A DNA stretch of 64,000 bases from Vibrio comitans (lineage in GTDB: Bacteria > Pseudomonadota > Gammaproteobacteria > Enterobacterales > Vibrionaceae). This document shows, in pieces, positions 17,539 through 28,427 of this stretch. The position numbers were made by a program, and so were the translations under genes. Each line of letters begins with the position of its first letter. Position 1 is the first letter of the stretch. The notes beneath the pieces were generated by a model. The model worked only from the letters and a program-made list of their open reading frames with translations, was not told where the DNA came from and made no database searches. The stretch is from NCBI GenBank assembly GCA_024346835.1, contig AP024867.1, forward strand, positions 868,001-932,000, read 5' to 3'.

Positions 17539-19029
17539 ATGATTAATATTCCTCAAGTAAAAATGGGTATTGTGGCGGTAAGTCGTGACTGTTTCCCTAT
17601 TTCTCTATCAGAGCAACGCAGACAGAATGTGGTTAAACATTGTGAGCGCCAAGACATTGATATCGTACAGCTGGAAACTATCATCGAGAATGAAAATGAC
17701 ATGATGGTCGCTTTGCAAGAAGCAAAAGACAAAGGCATCAATGGGTTAGTGATTTATTTAGGTAACTTTGGTCCTGAAGGGCCGCTTACTCAGATGGCGC
17801 AGCGTTTTGATGGTCCGGTTATGTTCGTCTCTGCTGCTGAAGAATCAACAGCATGCCTTAGTAATGATCGTGGTGACGCGTACTGCGGCATGCTCAATGC
17901 GTCATACAGTGCGAATCTGCGTAATATTCGTCCGCATATACCTGAATATCCAGTGGGTACGCCAGAAGAAGTGGCCTCAATGATTGGTGATTTTGTTCCT
18001 GTTGCGCGCACTATCTTAGGTCTTAAAGGGCTGAAAATCTTTAGTTTTGGGCCGCGTCCACATGATTTTGTTGCATGTAATGCTCCTATAAAGGCTCTGT
18101 TTGATCTTGGCGTTGAAGTCATGGAAAACAGCGAGCTTGATCTGCTAGATATTTATCAGGCAGCAGAAGGCCATGCTGACATCCCTGCGATTGTCGCGGA
18201 AATGGAGCAAGAATTGGGAGATAACAATCCTTACCCAGATTTGCTTCCAAAACTTGCCCAGTACGAGGTTGCTTTACTGACATTCCATAAAGAAAACCTA
18301 GGTGCCTCTAATTTTGGTATTTTTGCTAATAAGTGCTGGCCTTCATTTGAAAAGTTCTTCGGATTTGTACCTTGTTACGTGAATGCTCGACTAGCAGAGC
18401 GCGGTATTCCTGTCGCGTGTGAGGTGGATATCTACGGCGCGCTTTCAGAGTATATGATCACTTGTGCAACTAACCATCCTGCGACGCTTTTAGACATCAA
18501 CAATACTGTGCCAAAAGATATGGTGGAGAAAGCAGCAGATCAAATGGGTGAGTACACGGGCAAAGACCTATTTATGGGCTTCCACTGTGGAAATACCGCG
18601 CCAAGTTGCATGAAAAACTCACAGCTTCGTTTCCAAAAAATCATGCACAGTTTAATGGAGCCAGGAAAAGAACCTGATATTACTCGTGGCACTTTAGAGG
18701 GACAGATAAAAGCCGGGGAGGTAACGTTATTCCGCCTTCAATCTACGGCAGATACCAAGTTGCGTTCTTACGTTGCTCAAGGTGATATCTTGGATATCGA
18801 TCCAGAGTCGTTTGGTTCGATTGCGGTATTTGCGATTCCGGAAATGCAGCGCTTCTATCGTCATGTTCTTATCCAGAAACGATACCCTCATCACGCTGGT
18901 ATTGCGTTTGGTCATGTAGGTAAGACGTTATACCAAGTGCTTGATTTAATTGGTGTATCGGATATTGATTACAATCAGCCAAGCTATGAACGTTACCCAA
19001 ATGAAATCCCGAGCGTATTCTTGAACTAA
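17539..19029 (+). CDS. L-fucose/L-arabinose isomerase-family protein
   Basis: A 496-residue cytoplasmic protein of the fucose/arabinose isomerase superfamily, which converts an aldose to a ketose with a divalent metal. The N-terminal two-thirds form the alpha/beta domains. The metal-site signature resembles ACEVDIYGALSEYM (about residues 292-305), and HHAGIAFGHVGKTL near the C-terminus supplies candidate His ligands. It differs from classical FucI (about 590 residues) and AraA, so the substrate is open. It follows the epimerase by 12 bp and is closed by a palindromic terminator. No kinase or aldolase is present to complete a pathway. Confidence 0.75.
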   Translation: MINIPQVKMGIVAVSRDCFPISLSEQRRQNVVKHCERQDIDIVQLETIIENENDMMVALQEAKDKGINGLVIYLGNFGPEGPLTQMAQRFDGPVMFVSAAEESTACLSNDRGDAYCGMLNASYSANLRNIRPHIPEYPVGTPEEVASMIGDFVPVARTILGLKGLKIFSFGPRPHDFVACNAPIKALFDLGVEVMENSELDLLDIYQAAEGHADIPAIVAEMEQELGDNNPYPDLLPKLAQYEVALLTFHKENLGASNFGIFANKCWPSFEKFFGFVPCYVNARLAERGIPVACEVDIYGALSEYMITCATNHPATLLDINNTVPKDMVEKAADQMGEYTGKDLFMGFHCGNTAPSCMKNSQLRFQKIMHSLMEPGKEPDITRGTLEGQIKAGEVTLFRLQSTADTKLRSYVAQGDILDIDPESFGSIAVFAIPEMQRFYRHVLIQKRYPHHAGIAFGHVGKTLYQVLDLIGVSDIDYNQPSYERYPNEIPSVFLN

Positions 19030-19041
19030 TCTTCCTCAATT

Positions 19042-19067
19042 CAAAGCCTGCACATGTGCAGGCTTTA
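19042..19067. terminator. Palindromic terminator after the isomerase
   Basis: AAAGCCTGCACA and its complement form a perfect 24-bp palindrome just after the isomerase stop. The downstream T-run is interrupted (TTTAATTCGTTTTT). It would fold in RNA as a long stem with a tight loop. Confidence 0.7.
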
Positions 19068-19179
19068 ATTCGTTTTTGGGGTTTAAACTAGCTACAAGGT
19101 GATACGAATTTCATGGATGTCATAGGCACAATCATAGAGATGAGGTATGGTTAGCGTTTTCTCCTAATGCTTGCATCTT

Positions 19180-19737
19180 ATGACAACACCTAATGCTTTA
19201 TTCAATGCTGTTCAGGCGACGGGTTTTAAACTATCCACGAAATCAGTTTCGGTAAATGTGCACGCATCGCAACTTGAACAACTGTGTGAAAAGCTCTCAC
19301 CATTGTTTGAGCGTTCAAAGTTGAAGCATTCACAGCATACTGACCTTCAGTTGTTACTCGGCTTGTTTACTCTGCACCATGAAAAGCTATTGCATCAGTT
19401 AAACTCTCAGCAGCAGAGTCTAATGGCCATGCAGAGCGTTATTGACGAGTCTTTAGAGGATAAACACGCTGCTGCTTTTAAGGCTCCACTGGTCATTGAG
19501 TTTTGGCTCACCATGCATCTTTGGCTATTTGTGCAAGGCCAGCTAGAAATGGATTACTCTCTGGCTAATGATTACGCTACTGAAGCAAGTCAGTTACTGG
19601 TTTCGTTTACCCCTGTTTCAGCTGATGAATTACGCTGCGAGTGGAATGAGTCCTTCTATAAAGGAGGCAACATTTTGAAAGAATTTGCTGGGGATAGTAA
19701 CGGAATTCTGGGTTGGATTACTAAGCTATTCAAATAA
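19180..19737 (+). CDS. Hypothetical helical protein
   Basis: A 185-residue protein with no recognised family. It is predicted largely helical, rich in Leu, Gln and His in the middle (HQLNSQQQSLMAM) and has no signal peptide or membrane segment. The ATG at 19180 is preferred over a TTG nine bases upstream; neither has a strong ribosome site. It ends about 160 bp before fhs and could be separately transcribed. Length and the absence of stops support a real gene. Confidence 0.55.
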   Translation: MTTPNALFNAVQATGFKLSTKSVSVNVHASQLEQLCEKLSPLFERSKLKHSQHTDLQLLLGLFTLHHEKLLHQLNSQQQSLMAMQSVIDESLEDKHAAAFKAPLVIEFWLTMHLWLFVQGQLEMDYSLANDYATEASQLLVSFTPVSADELRCEWNESFYKGGNILKEFAGDSNGILGWITKLFK

Positions 19738-19895
19738 AAGCATTTTCTATCGTTACGACCTGTGATGTAACGGATATTTCATTATTGGAATGTTCGTTTT
19801 TCGTGCGGCGCAAACGTTTGCACTTTACTTATTGCTAAATTTCTTTATTATCCCCGCCAAAATCAGATTGTCTCTTTTATCCCCCTGAGGAAGCC

Positions 19896-21644
19896 ATGCT
19901 GTCGGACATTGAAATCTCTCGTTCTACCCCATTACGCCCTATTGCTGATGTAGCTACTGCTGTAGGTCTGCATGCTGATGAGATTCAAACTCATGGTCAA
20001 CACAAAGCCAAGGTTTCTCTTAAGGCGCTCAAACGCCTAGAGAGCAAGAAAACGGGCAAACTAGTGGTGGTTACCGCTATTACTCCAACGCCACTTGGTG
20101 AAGGTAAAACCGTTACTGCGATTGGTCTGGCACAAGGCCTATTTAAAGTAGGTCAATCTGTGATGGCGTGCATTCGACAACCTTCTATGGGGCCAGTATT
20201 TGGCGTCAAAGGTGGTGCAGCCGGTGGTGGCTTCTCGCAAGTCGCGCCAATGGAAGAGTTAAACCTGCATCTTACCGGTGATATTCATGCTGTTACTGCC
20301 GCTCATAACCTTGCCTCTGCGGCGATTGATGCACGTATCTATCACGAACAACGTCAGGGTTATGATAATTTTGAATCACGCTCTGGTCTAACTGCACTTC
20401 GTATCGACCCACAAAGCATCGTGTGGAAGCGCGTGATTGACCACAATGACCGTGCGCTTCGCAAGATCAACGTAGGCTTGAACGATGAAGGCAAGACTAT
20501 CAATGGTTACGAGCGTGAAGATGGCTTTGATATCTCAGCGGCATCTGAACTTATGGCGGTGCTTGCCCTAGCCACCGACCTGCAAGACCTGCGTCGTCGT
20601 ATTGGCAACATCGTTATTGGTTACAATCTTGATGGCAAGGCTGTGACTACAGAAGATTTAGGTGTGGCGGGCGCAATGACAGTCAGCATGCGTGAGGCTA
20701 TCGAGCCAACCATGATGCAAACCCTAGAGGGTATTCCAACCCTTATTCATGCGGGTCCTTTTGCTAATATCGCTCATGGCAACTCTTCTATCATTGCTGA
20801 CAATATCGCGACTAAGCTTGCTGATTACACGGTGACTGAAGGTGGCTTTGGCTCAGATATGGGCTTTGAGAAAGCGTGTAACATAAAAGCGCAAGCTTCT
20901 GGCAAAGCGCCAGATTGTGCAGTTGTTGTGGCTACGCTTCGCGGTTTGAAGGCCAACTCTGGTCTCTACAATCTAAAGCCGGGACAACCAATCCCTGACA
21001 GCATGTTCGATAAAGATAGTGCTGCCCTAGAAGCAGGATTTGCAAACCTAAAATGGCACATTGAGAACGTAGTCAAATACGGCGTGCCAGCAGTGGTGGC
21101 TATCAACCGCTTCCCACAAGACAGTGAAGAAGAGCTAGCGAAACTAAAGCAAATGGTCGAGGCACTTCCTTGTTCTGTTGAAGTTGCTGTATGCGAAGCA
21201 TTCGCACAAGGTGGCGCTGGAGCAGCTGAACTTGCTTCTAAAGTGGTTTCTCAGTGTCAGACGCCAGCGAAATTTAAACCTCTCTACCAGATGTCTCAGA
21301 CACTAGAAGAGAAGATCATGGCAGTCACCGAGGTCGGCTATGGCGCGGCATCAGTGACCTTGAGTGACAAAGCGAAAGCTCAATTAGCGCAATACAAATC
21401 GTTAGGTTTTGATCACCTAGCTATCTGCATGGCTAAGACGCCAATGTCTATCTCAACGGATGGCAGCGTTAAGGGCGCACCAACTCAATTTGACGTACCC
21501 ATCCGCGAGCTTAGGCTATGCGCTGGTGCAGGCTTCATCTACGCATTATGCGGCAACGTAATGACAATGCCTGGGCTACCTGACAAGCCAGCTTTCATGA
21601 ATCTTGATATTGATGAAGATGGCAATATTACGGGTTTGAGTTAA
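19896..21644 (+). CDS. fhs: Formate--tetrahydrofolate ligase
   Basis: A 582-residue cytoplasmic enzyme making 10-formyl-THF from formate, THF and ATP. The P-loop-like [21 protein letters not shown] (about residues 64-84), [20 protein letters not shown], and the C-terminal [12 protein letters not shown] and [22 protein letters not shown] are all hallmark fhs segments. Its length matches the shorter (about 580) proteobacterial form. GAGGAAG precedes the ATG at a good distance. It provides one-carbon units and lies upstream of an array of palindromic repeats, with no operon partner. Confidence 0.96.
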   Translation: MLSDIEISRSTPLRPIADVATAVGLHADEIQTHGQHKAKVSLKALKRLESKKTGKLVVVTAITPTPLGEGKTVTAIGLAQGLFKVGQSVMACIRQPSMGPVFGVKGGAAGGGFSQVAPMEELNLHLTGDIHAVTAAHNLASAAIDARIYHEQRQGYDNFESRSGLTALRIDPQSIVWKRVIDHNDRALRKINVGLNDEGKTINGYEREDGFDISAASELMAVLALATDLQDLRRRIGNIVIGYNLDGKAVTTEDLGVAGAMTVSMREAIEPTMMQTLEGIPTLIHAGPFANIAHGNSSIIADNIATKLADYTVTEGGFGSDMGFEKACNIKAQASGKAPDCAVVVATLRGLKANSGLYNLKPGQPIPDSMFDKDSAALEAGFANLKWHIENVVKYGVPAVVAINRFPQDSEEELAKLKQMVEALPCSVEVAVCEAFAQGGAGAAELASKVVSQCQTPAKFKPLYQMSQTLEEKIMAVTEVGYGAASVTLSDKAKAQLAQYKSLGFDHLAICMAKTPMSISTDGSVKGAPTQFDVPIRELRLCAGAGFIYALCGNVMTMPGLPDKPAFMNLDIDEDGNITGLS

Positions 21645-21693
21645 GCTTGCGTTTAAAGCTAACACTGCCCGTCAAATTAGGTAAATCGCACCC

Positions 21694-22324
21694 CGTCATC
21701 CTGACGAAAGTCAGGACCTTAGAAAGTGCCCAAGCTCGGTATTGGCAGATTCTAAGTGTGCACATGGCTCAGTTCGGCACTCCTCAAGATCCCAGATAAA
21801 TTCCTATGGAATTTTCTGGGATGACGTTCAATTGCTCCTCATACGCTATACCCATACCAAATACGTCATCCTGGAAATTACGTCAGTAGTTATCCAGGAC
21901 CTTAGAATCTACGAAAGCCTGCCATAGGCACTTACTAAGATCCTGAATTAAGTTCAGGATGACGAGGCGGGGACATCCAACCACCGTCATCCTAGAAACT
22001 ACGCAGTAGTTATCCAGGACCTTAGAGCGCACGAAAGCCTGCCATAAGCATTCCCCAAGATCCTGAATCAAGTTCAGGATGACGAGAGCGAGGTCATCCA
22101 ACCACCATCATCCTGGAAACTACGCAGTAGTTATCCAGGACCTTAGAGCACACGAAAGCCTGCCATAAGCACTCTCTAAGATCCTGAATCAAGTTCAGGA
22201 TGACGAAAGCGGGGTCACCCAACCACCGTCATCCTGGAAACTACGCATTAGTTATCCAGGACCTTAGAGCACACGAAAGCCTGTCATAGGCACTCTCTAT
22301 GATCCTGACTTTCGTCAGGATGAC
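21694..22324. repeat. REPIN-like repeat array A (period 121 bp)
   Basis: Array of paired palindromes filling the gap between fhs and speA. Full elements start at 21864, 21985, 22106 and 22227, exactly 121 bp apart, each about 100 bp, with a less regular element at 21694-21827. Each starts with a CGTCATCCTG-like end and closes with CAGGATGAC(G), and carries two hairpins inside. The left hairpin here has the AACTAC/GTAGTT stem and the right mostly the CTGAA/TTCAG stem. Short frames in it such as VILNLIQDL are not genes. Confidence 0.9.
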
Positions 22325-22501
22325 CAGTTCAGGGTCTCCGGCAACCCTTTCATTTATCCTAACGACAAAATCCTTTTGTTGGACTCAGCGCCCATTTTAT
22401 CCGTTAATGCGCCCCGCACGGCGGCAAAAACGAAACCGAATGAACCCGTGTTAGGTTTGGCTTCAGGTTCTGCTGAGTCATTTGTCCTTCCTCTTGTCTT
22501 T

Positions 22502-24424
22502 GTGAGATTTGACGTGGAAAAACTTTCTAAACTTGACCGTGTTCGTGCGGATTACAACGTTCATTACTGGAGCCAAGGCTTCTACGGTATCGATAATCAA
22601 GGTGAGGTGTATGTATCACCGCGCAGCGATAATGCGCACCAAGTACCGTTGAGTAATATTGTTTCTCAATTAGAGCAAAAACAACTTAACTTGCCTGTTC
22701 TAGTAAGGTTTCCTCAAATCTTACATCAGCGTGTGCATGGTATCTGTCAGGCGTTTAATCAAGCGATAGCAGAGTACCAGTACCCAAATAATTACTTGTT
22801 GGTCTACCCAATCAAGGTGAACCAGCAAAAAGAAGTGGTCGATGAGATCTTAGAAAGTCAGGCTCAGCTTGAAACTAAGCAGTTAGGCCTAGAAGCAGGC
22901 AGTAAACCAGAATTGTTGGCTGTGTTAGCACTAGCGCAAAAAGCCAGTTCAGTGATTGTGTGCAATGGCTACAAAGACCGCGAATACATTCGTTTGGCGT
23001 TGATTGGTGAAAAGCTTGGGCACAAGGTATTCATCGTACTGGAGAAACTCTCTGAGCTCGATTTGGTACTTAAAGAAGCAAAAGATTTAGGAGTGACACC
23101 TCGATTAGGTCTGCGTATTCGCCTTGCTTCGCAAGGTGCAGGCAAGTGGCAATCAAGTGGTGGCGAGAAGTCTAAGTTTGGGTTGGCTGCTTCTCAGGTA
23201 TTGTCGGTGATTGAGCGCTTGAAGAAGGAAGACCAACTAGATGCATTGCAGTTAGTTCACTTTCATCTCGGCTCTCAGATGGCGAATATTCGCGATATTC
23301 GAAACGGTGTGAATGAGTCTGCTCGCTTCTATTGTGAACTACGTGCAATGGGCGCAGGCATCAAGTTCTTCGATATTGGTGGCGGTTTGGCGGTGGACTA
23401 CGATGGTACGCGCAGCCAGTCTTCTAGCTCGATGAACTACGGCTTGATTGAGTACGCGCGCAACATTGTCAGTACGGTAGGTGACGTCTGTCAGCAGTAC
23501 GAGCAACCGGTTCCGACGATTATCTCGGAATCAGGACGTTCTCTGACTGCGCATCACGCGGTATTGATTACCAATGTGATTGGCACTGAGGCGTATTACC
23601 CAGAAGCAGTTGAGGCTCCACATCAACTTGCTCCAACGCTGCTACAAAATATGTGGCGTAATTGGGAAAGCCTACAAGATGGCAGTGACGCGCGTGCTCT
23701 AATCGAGATCTACAATGATACACAGAGTGATTTAGCTGAGGTGCACTCACAGTTTGCAACGGGTGTGTTAAACCTTGAGCAACGAGCGTGGGCAGAACAG
23801 CTTTCACTGCGAATTTGCTTCGAGCTAAGCCGTCAGATGAGCAACAAAAATCGCTTTCATCGTCCAATCTTGGATGAGCTAAGTGAGCGTTTAGCGGATA
23901 AGTTCTTTGTGAACTTCTCTCTATTCCAATCTATGCCGGATGCATGGGGTATCGATCAGGTATTTCCTGTCCTTCCTCTATCAGGGCTAGAGAACGTTGA
24001 AGATCGCCGTGCAGTGATGCTGGATATCACTTGTGATTCTGATGGTGCCATCGAGCAATATGTTGAAGGTCAGGGCATTGAGAAAACTCTGCCAGTACCT
24101 GCTTGGAACAAGGATAAACCATATTTAATGGGCTTCTTCTTAGTTGGGGCCTACCAAGAAATTCTTGGCGACATGCACAACTTGTTTGGTGATACACACA
24201 GCGCGGTTGTGACAGTAGATGAGAATGGTGAATCGATTATTGAGCGTATCGATGAAGGGGATAGCGTGGAAGACATGATGCGCTATGTACACATCGATGT
24301 AGACAAAATTCGTGACAACTATCGTGACTTAGTGGCTCAGCGCGTCGATGCGAATGAGCAACAAAAAGTGCTAGAAGAATTAGAAAGTGGCCTGATGGGA
24401 TACACTTACTTAGAGGATTTTTAA
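22502..24424 (+). CDS. speA: Biosynthetic arginine decarboxylase
   Basis: A PLP enzyme of the alanine-racemase-fold decarboxylases converting arginine to agmatine, the first step of putrescine synthesis. The 640-residue protein begins at a GTG at 22502 ([20 protein letters not shown]), where SpeA homology as I know it begins. The frame stays open to a TTG at 22376, which would add 42 residues that do not resemble the family, and neither start has a strong ribosome site. PLP Lys is in [15 protein letters not shown] (about residue 105). Other features are [34 protein letters not shown] and [13 protein letters not shown]. The stop is followed immediately by the speB ATG. Confidence 0.94.
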   Translation: MRFDVEKLSKLDRVRADYNVHYWSQGFYGIDNQGEVYVSPRSDNAHQVPLSNIVSQLEQKQLNLPVLVRFPQILHQRVHGICQAFNQAIAEYQYPNNYLLVYPIKVNQQKEVVDEILESQAQLETKQLGLEAGSKPELLAVLALAQKASSVIVCNGYKDREYIRLALIGEKLGHKVFIVLEKLSELDLVLKEAKDLGVTPRLGLRIRLASQGAGKWQSSGGEKSKFGLAASQVLSVIERLKKEDQLDALQLVHFHLGSQMANIRDIRNGVNESARFYCELRAMGAGIKFFDIGGGLAVDYDGTRSQSSSSMNYGLIEYARNIVSTVGDVCQQYEQPVPTIISESGRSLTAHHAVLITNVIGTEAYYPEAVEAPHQLAPTLLQNMWRNWESLQDGSDARALIEIYNDTQSDLAEVHSQFATGVLNLEQRAWAEQLSLRICFELSRQMSNKNRFHRPILDELSERLADKFFVNFSLFQSMPDAWGIDQVFPVLPLSGLENVEDRRAVMLDITCDSDGAIEQYVEGQGIEKTLPVPAWNKDKPYLMGFFLVGAYQEILGDMHNLFGDTHSAVVTVDENGESIIERIDEGDSVEDMMRYVHIDVDKIRDNYRDLVAQRVDANEQQKVLEELESGLMGYTYLEDF

Positions 24425-25342
24425 ATGGATGATTTGTTTACTAAAACTGATTATTCGCTTTACTCAAACTCTATGAGTTTTATGCGCAGGCCTTACCTGC
24501 GAGACCCTGTCTCAGCAGAGGCTGATCTTGTGGTATTCGGTGTGCCATTAGATTTGGCGACCTCGGGAAGATCGGGTGCTCGTATGGGACCTGATGCAAT
24601 ACGCAGAGCATCGGTCAATTTAGCGTGGGAAGGTAAGAAGTTCCCTTGGGATTTCAATGTATTCCATCGCGCAAAAGTGATTGATGCGGGTGACTTAGTA
24701 TTTGATAGTGGTGATGCAGAAGGCTTTACCACACGCCTTGAAGCGGCAACTGACGCCATTTTAAAAAGTGGCAAAACAATGCTAGCACTGGGCGGGGATC
24801 ACTTTATCACGCTACCTATACTGCGAGCGTACGCGAAGCATTATGGCGAGATGGCATTGATTCACTTTGATGCTCATACCGATACTTATGCGCATGGCAG
24901 TGCGTATGATCATGGCACCATGTTTTATCATGCGCCAAACGAAGGCCTTGTTTCACCGGAGCACTCGGTGCAAATCGGCATTCGCACTGAGTATGAGAAA
25001 AAGGACCATGGTTTTACTGTGATTAATGCCATGCAGGCAAATGATCAGAGTGCAGACGAGATTGTGGCTCAGATTCGTAAGGTGATTGGTGAAAAGCCAG
25101 TGTATGTGACCTTCGATATCGACTGCTTAGACCCTGCATTCGCGCCTGGCACAGGAACGCCGGTATGTGGCGGATTAAACTCTGACAAGGTGCTTAAAAT
25201 TTTGCGTGGTTTGGCTGGAGTGAATATCGTTGGCATGGACGTAGTGGAGGTCTCTCCTGCATACGATCATGCGGACCTAACCGCTCTAGCAGGCGCAACA
25301 ATTGCGTTGGAGTTGATGTACGCTTGGGCATCTAACCGCTAG
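24425..25342 (+). CDS. speB: Agmatinase
   Basis: A 305-residue Mn-dependent ureohydrolase hydrolysing agmatine to putrescine and urea. All ureohydrolase metal motifs are present: GGDHF (about residue 121), DAHTDTY (about 146) and [17 protein letters not shown] (about 226). Its ATG abuts the speA stop with no gap, so the two-step putrescine route is translated from one transcript. A bidirectional terminator separates it from the convergent serine dehydratase gene. Confidence 0.96.
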   Translation: MDDLFTKTDYSLYSNSMSFMRRPYLRDPVSAEADLVVFGVPLDLATSGRSGARMGPDAIRRASVNLAWEGKKFPWDFNVFHRAKVIDAGDLVFDSGDAEGFTTRLEAATDAILKSGKTMLALGGDHFITLPILRAYAKHYGEMALIHFDAHTDTYAHGSAYDHGTMFYHAPNEGLVSPEHSVQIGIRTEYEKKDHGFTVINAMQANDQSADEIVAQIRKVIGEKPVYVTFDIDCLDPAFAPGTGTPVCGGLNSDKVLKILRGLAGVNIVGMDVVEVSPAYDHADLTALAGATIALELMYAWASNR

Positions 25343-25365
25343 CGAAAGTGATAGTTCTGCCCTAA

Positions 25366-25409
25366 TAAAAAAGGCATGTCGATGTAAGTCGGCATGCCTT
25401 TATTTTTTC
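25366..25409. terminator. Bidirectional terminator between speB and sdaA
   Basis: AAGGCATGTCGA pairs with TCGGCATGCCTT (one wobble pair) and is flanked by A-rich and T-rich tracts on both sides. It lies between two convergent stops, so it can serve both transcripts. Confidence 0.9.
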
Positions 25410-25432
25410 AAGTAATACTTAGTACAGCAACT

Positions 25433-26803
25433 CTATTCACACGGCGGAGCAAGGTGAATCATTGCCAGTCCACCAAGGGATGTCTCGCGATATTTCTTGT
25501 TCATATCTTTACCCGTTTGATACATGGTATCGATAACATCATCTAGAGAAATCAGGCACTTACTAGAGCGTTTCAGCGCCATGCGAGATGCATTAATTGC
25601 CTTCATCGCACCCATTGCGTTACGCTCGATACAAGGTACCTGAACCAGACCGCCGATAGGGTCACACGTCATGCCCAGTGAATGCTCCATTGCAATCTCT
25701 GCGGCGATACAAATTTGCTCGTTACTGCCACCACGTAGCGCTGTTAAGCCAGCAGCTGCCATTGATGAAGATACGCCTACTTCACCCTGACAACCTACCT
25801 CTGCACCAGAGATCGAAGCATTGGTCTTGTACAAAATACCGATAGCGCCAGAAACTGCCATAAAGTCTTTAAGCTGCTTAGTGTCTAGCTCTTTAATAAA
25901 GCGGTTGTAGTACATGAGCACCGCAGGGATAACGCCAGCCGCACCATTGGTAGGAGAAGTCACAACCTGACCACCTGCAGCATTTTCTTCACTCACTGCA
26001 AAGGCAAAGAGGTTGATCCAATCCAAGATCTCCATAGGATCGTTTTCAACCAAAGCATTCGCTTCTAGCTTCTTCAGCAAGTTAGGTGCACGACGCGTAA
26101 CATTGAGTCCGCCATCTAAAATGCCTTCGGTTTCAAAACCGCGCTCCATACATAGGCGCATTACTTTCCAAATCTGGTCTGCCTTGGCATTGATGGCGGC
26201 GGTATCTTGGAAGGCAAGTTCATTGCGAAGCACCATACCACCAAGGCTTAAGCCGTTTTTCTCAGCTTGAGCTAGCATCTCATCGGCACTGGCGAAAGGA
26301 AATTCTACCGAAACATCTTTGGTCTTTTTGCCGTGTTGCAGTTCATCCTCTGTTGCAATAAAGCCGCCACCAATCGAGTAGTAAGTTTCAAAACCTACAC
26401 GAGTACCTGCAGCGTCAAACGCCGAGATAGTCATACCGTTTTCATGCAATGGCAGGTTGTCGGTATGGAACAGAATGTCTTTATCGTAATCAAAATCAAT
26501 TAGGTGATGGCTGGCAATATTCATTTTCCCATCGCTAATGGCGCTTCGCATCTCAGCGTTAGCACTAGAGATTTTGATTGTGTCAGGGCGATTGCCAAGT
26601 AGGCCAAGAATCGAAGCACGATCGGTATGGTGACCTTTACCTGTAAGAGATAGCGAGCCGTACAAATCCACCTGGATGCGGACTACCTTCGCCACATCTT
26701 GTTGAATAAGTTGCGTAAAATGATACCCAGCAAGCATAGGACCGTTGGTATGAGAGCTAGAAGGACCGACACCTATTTTGTAGATATCAAAAATTGAGTA
26801 CAT
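25433..26803 (-). CDS. sdaA: L-serine dehydratase, iron-sulfur, single chain
   Basis: A 456-residue 4Fe-4S enzyme deaminating L-serine to pyruvate and ammonia. The N-terminal beta domain (SIFDIYKIGVGPSSSHTNGP) and the C-terminal alpha domain are fused as in SdaA/SdaB. Conserved parts include SGAEVGCQGEVGVSSSMAAA and CDPIGGLVQVPCIERNAMGA, whose cysteines are candidate cluster ligands. The last residues PPCE sit at the C-terminal tail that plugs the active site in this family. It is a single gene with a shared terminator. sdaB would be an equally valid name without genome context. Confidence 0.94.
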   Translation of the reverse strand: MYSIFDIYKIGVGPSSSHTNGPMLAGYHFTQLIQQDVAKVVRIQVDLYGSLSLTGKGHHTDRASILGLLGNRPDTIKISSANAEMRSAISDGKMNIASHHLIDFDYDKDILFHTDNLPLHENGMTISAFDAAGTRVGFETYYSIGGGFIATEDELQHGKKTKDVSVEFPFASADEMLAQAEKNGLSLGGMVLRNELAFQDTAAINAKADQIWKVMRLCMERGFETEGILDGGLNVTRRAPNLLKKLEANALVENDPMEILDWINLFAFAVSEENAAGGQVVTSPTNGAAGVIPAVLMYYNRFIKELDTKQLKDFMAVSGAIGILYKTNASISGAEVGCQGEVGVSSSMAAAGLTALRGGSNEQICIAAEIAMEHSLGMTCDPIGGLVQVPCIERNAMGAMKAINASRMALKRSSKCLISLDDVIDTMYQTGKDMNKKYRETSLGGLAMIHLAPPCE

Positions 26804-27119
26804 ATTCTTTACCTATTACGACAATACGGCTAAAAGCCAGTTAGGGGCATGAAGCACAACCAAGTTTTGAAGGTTTACTCTTCAATAATAGCTGTACATC
26901 AACTGAGCTACCATAAACGCATCACTACCTAGAGTGAGCAATCAGCAATTGAAGTTCTTATGATGTGAGCGGAATATACAGTAATAAGCTAGTTAAGGTG
27001 AATAGGTTGTCTGTAAAAGAAGTCAGAAACGACGTGCTTGCAACATTTGATAGATTGTAAACCCTTGCTATGAATAATAAAGTGAAGCAATTCCATGTAT
27101 TCAATCTAGGTGTCAATCA
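26804..27119. other. 316-bp gap between divergent sdaA and Nudix genes
   Basis: This holds both promoters. No RNA gene, terminator or long dyad was recognised. A partial CRP-like half-site (TGTGA near 26966) lacks a convincing second half. Confidence 0.3.
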
Positions 27120-27632
27120 ATGCTTTACTGCCCTAAGTGCGGAGTTAAGAGCTTAACCACGATTAAAAATCAGTTTAACTGTCGCGAATGCGACTTCACC
27201 TACTTTCAAAATATGGCGGCGGCGGTAATGGCAGCTGTCATCAAGCAAAACGCCAATTCAGAAACACTGCTCCTAGTTGCCACTCGTTCGCGCGAACCCG
27301 GCAAAGGGCAATGGGATTTACCTGGTGGGTATGTTGACCCCGGTGAAAGTGCTGAAACGGCGTTAAACCGCGAGTTAAAAGAAGAAATAGGTGTAGAACC
27401 GAAGGCATTTAGCTACCTGACTTCCTTTCCAAATGTTTACCCTTATAAAGACGTGGTCTACACAACCTGCGATATGGTGTTCATTGTCACGCTTGACGAC
27501 GATGCAAAAATTATCGCTGATGACGATGTTGAAAGCCTAAGCTGGATGCCAGTGAATGAGATAGATTTAAATGGGTTTGCGTTTGAATCAACTAAGCAGG
27601 CTGTGTCTGCGCTTAGGGCGCATTTGGGTTAA
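27120..27632 (+). CDS. Nudix hydrolase with N-terminal zinc ribbon
   Basis: A 170-residue protein. An N-terminal four-Cys zinc ribbon (CPKCG...CREC, residues 4-27) precedes a Nudix domain whose box reads GGYVDPGESAETALNRELKE followed by EIGV (about residues 66-89), matching Gx5Ex7REUxEExGU. It should hydrolyse a nucleoside diphosphate linked to another group. The ribbon recalls NudC-like NADH pyrophosphatases, but the protein is much shorter, so the substrate is open. It stands alone before repeat array B. Confidence 0.88.
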   Translation: MLYCPKCGVKSLTTIKNQFNCRECDFTYFQNMAAAVMAAVIKQNANSETLLLVATRSREPGKGQWDLPGGYVDPGESAETALNRELKEEIGVEPKAFSYLTSFPNVYPYKDVVYTTCDMVFIVTLDDDAKIIADDDVESLSWMPVNEIDLNGFAFESTKQAVSALRAHLG

Positions 27633-27674
27633 CCGTGTCTTTACGTTGTGTCTAATTGAGTTCTGCACTTTCTA

Positions 27675-28402
27675 AGGTTCTGGATAAGCTCTTTGAGCTT
27701 TCCAGAATGACGTTGTTGTAATTGGCGTAGTGAGTGCTGCTGTTTAGCACCGCACAAACTCACCCGTCGCCATCCTAGAAGTTGCAGAGCAACTATCTAG
27801 GAACTTGGAAGCAACTGAACTCACCAATTTATACGTTAAGCTCTTTTGAGCTTTCCACAATGACGTTTTTGTAATTGGCATAGTGTGTGCTGCTGTTTAG
27901 CGCGGCACTAACTCACACGTCGTCATCCTAGAAGTTGCAAAGCAACTATCTAGGAACTTGGAAGCAACTGAACTCACCAATTTATTGGTTAAGCTCTTTT
28001 GAGCTGTCCACAATGACGTTTTTGTAATTGGCGTAGTGTGTGCTGCTGCTTAGCACTGCACTAACTCACACGACGTCATCCTAGAAGTTGCAGAGCAACT
28101 ATCTAGGAACTTGGAAGCAACTGAACGCAATAGTTTATAGGTTAAGCTCTTTGAGCTTTCCAGAATGACGTTTTTGTAATTGGCGTAGTGTGTTGCTGTT
28201 TAGCACCGCACAAACTCACCCATCGTCATCCTAGAAGTTGCAAAGTAACTATCTAGGAACTTGGAAGCAACTGAACTCACAATTTATAGGTTTAGCCCTT
28301 TCAAGCTTTCCACAATGACGTCGTTATTATTGCCTTAGCAGGCGTTAGTCCTCACATCGTCATCCTAGAAGTTGCAGCGCAACTATCTAGGATCTTAGCT
28401 AC
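27675..28402. repeat. REPIN-like repeat array B (period about 153 bp)
   Basis: Tandem array between the Nudix gene and the ureide operon. Elements start at 27768, 27921, 28074, 28224 and 28358 (spacings 153, 153, 150, 134). A right half stands alone at the left end and a single left half at the right end. The outer stem reads CCTAGA/TCTAGG instead of CCTGGA/TCCAGG, and the right hairpin uses AGCTC/GAGCT. The whole unit including about 55 bp of spacer is repeated, so it grew by tandem duplication. It ends about 140 bp before the sigma-54 promoter. Confidence 0.88.
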
Positions 28403-28427
28403 AACCAAACCCCGCCATGCGTCGTTA

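Noticed and set aside
21883..22101. Minus-strand frame with VILNLIQDL-like repeats
   Set aside because: It lies wholly inside REPIN-like palindromes. This peptide motif is a recurrent false gene from such repeats and has no ribosome site.
22376..22501. N-terminal extension of speA from the TTG at 22376
   Set aside because: The extra 42 residues do not resemble SpeA, and there is no ribosome site before the TTG. The GTG at 22502 is where family similarity begins.
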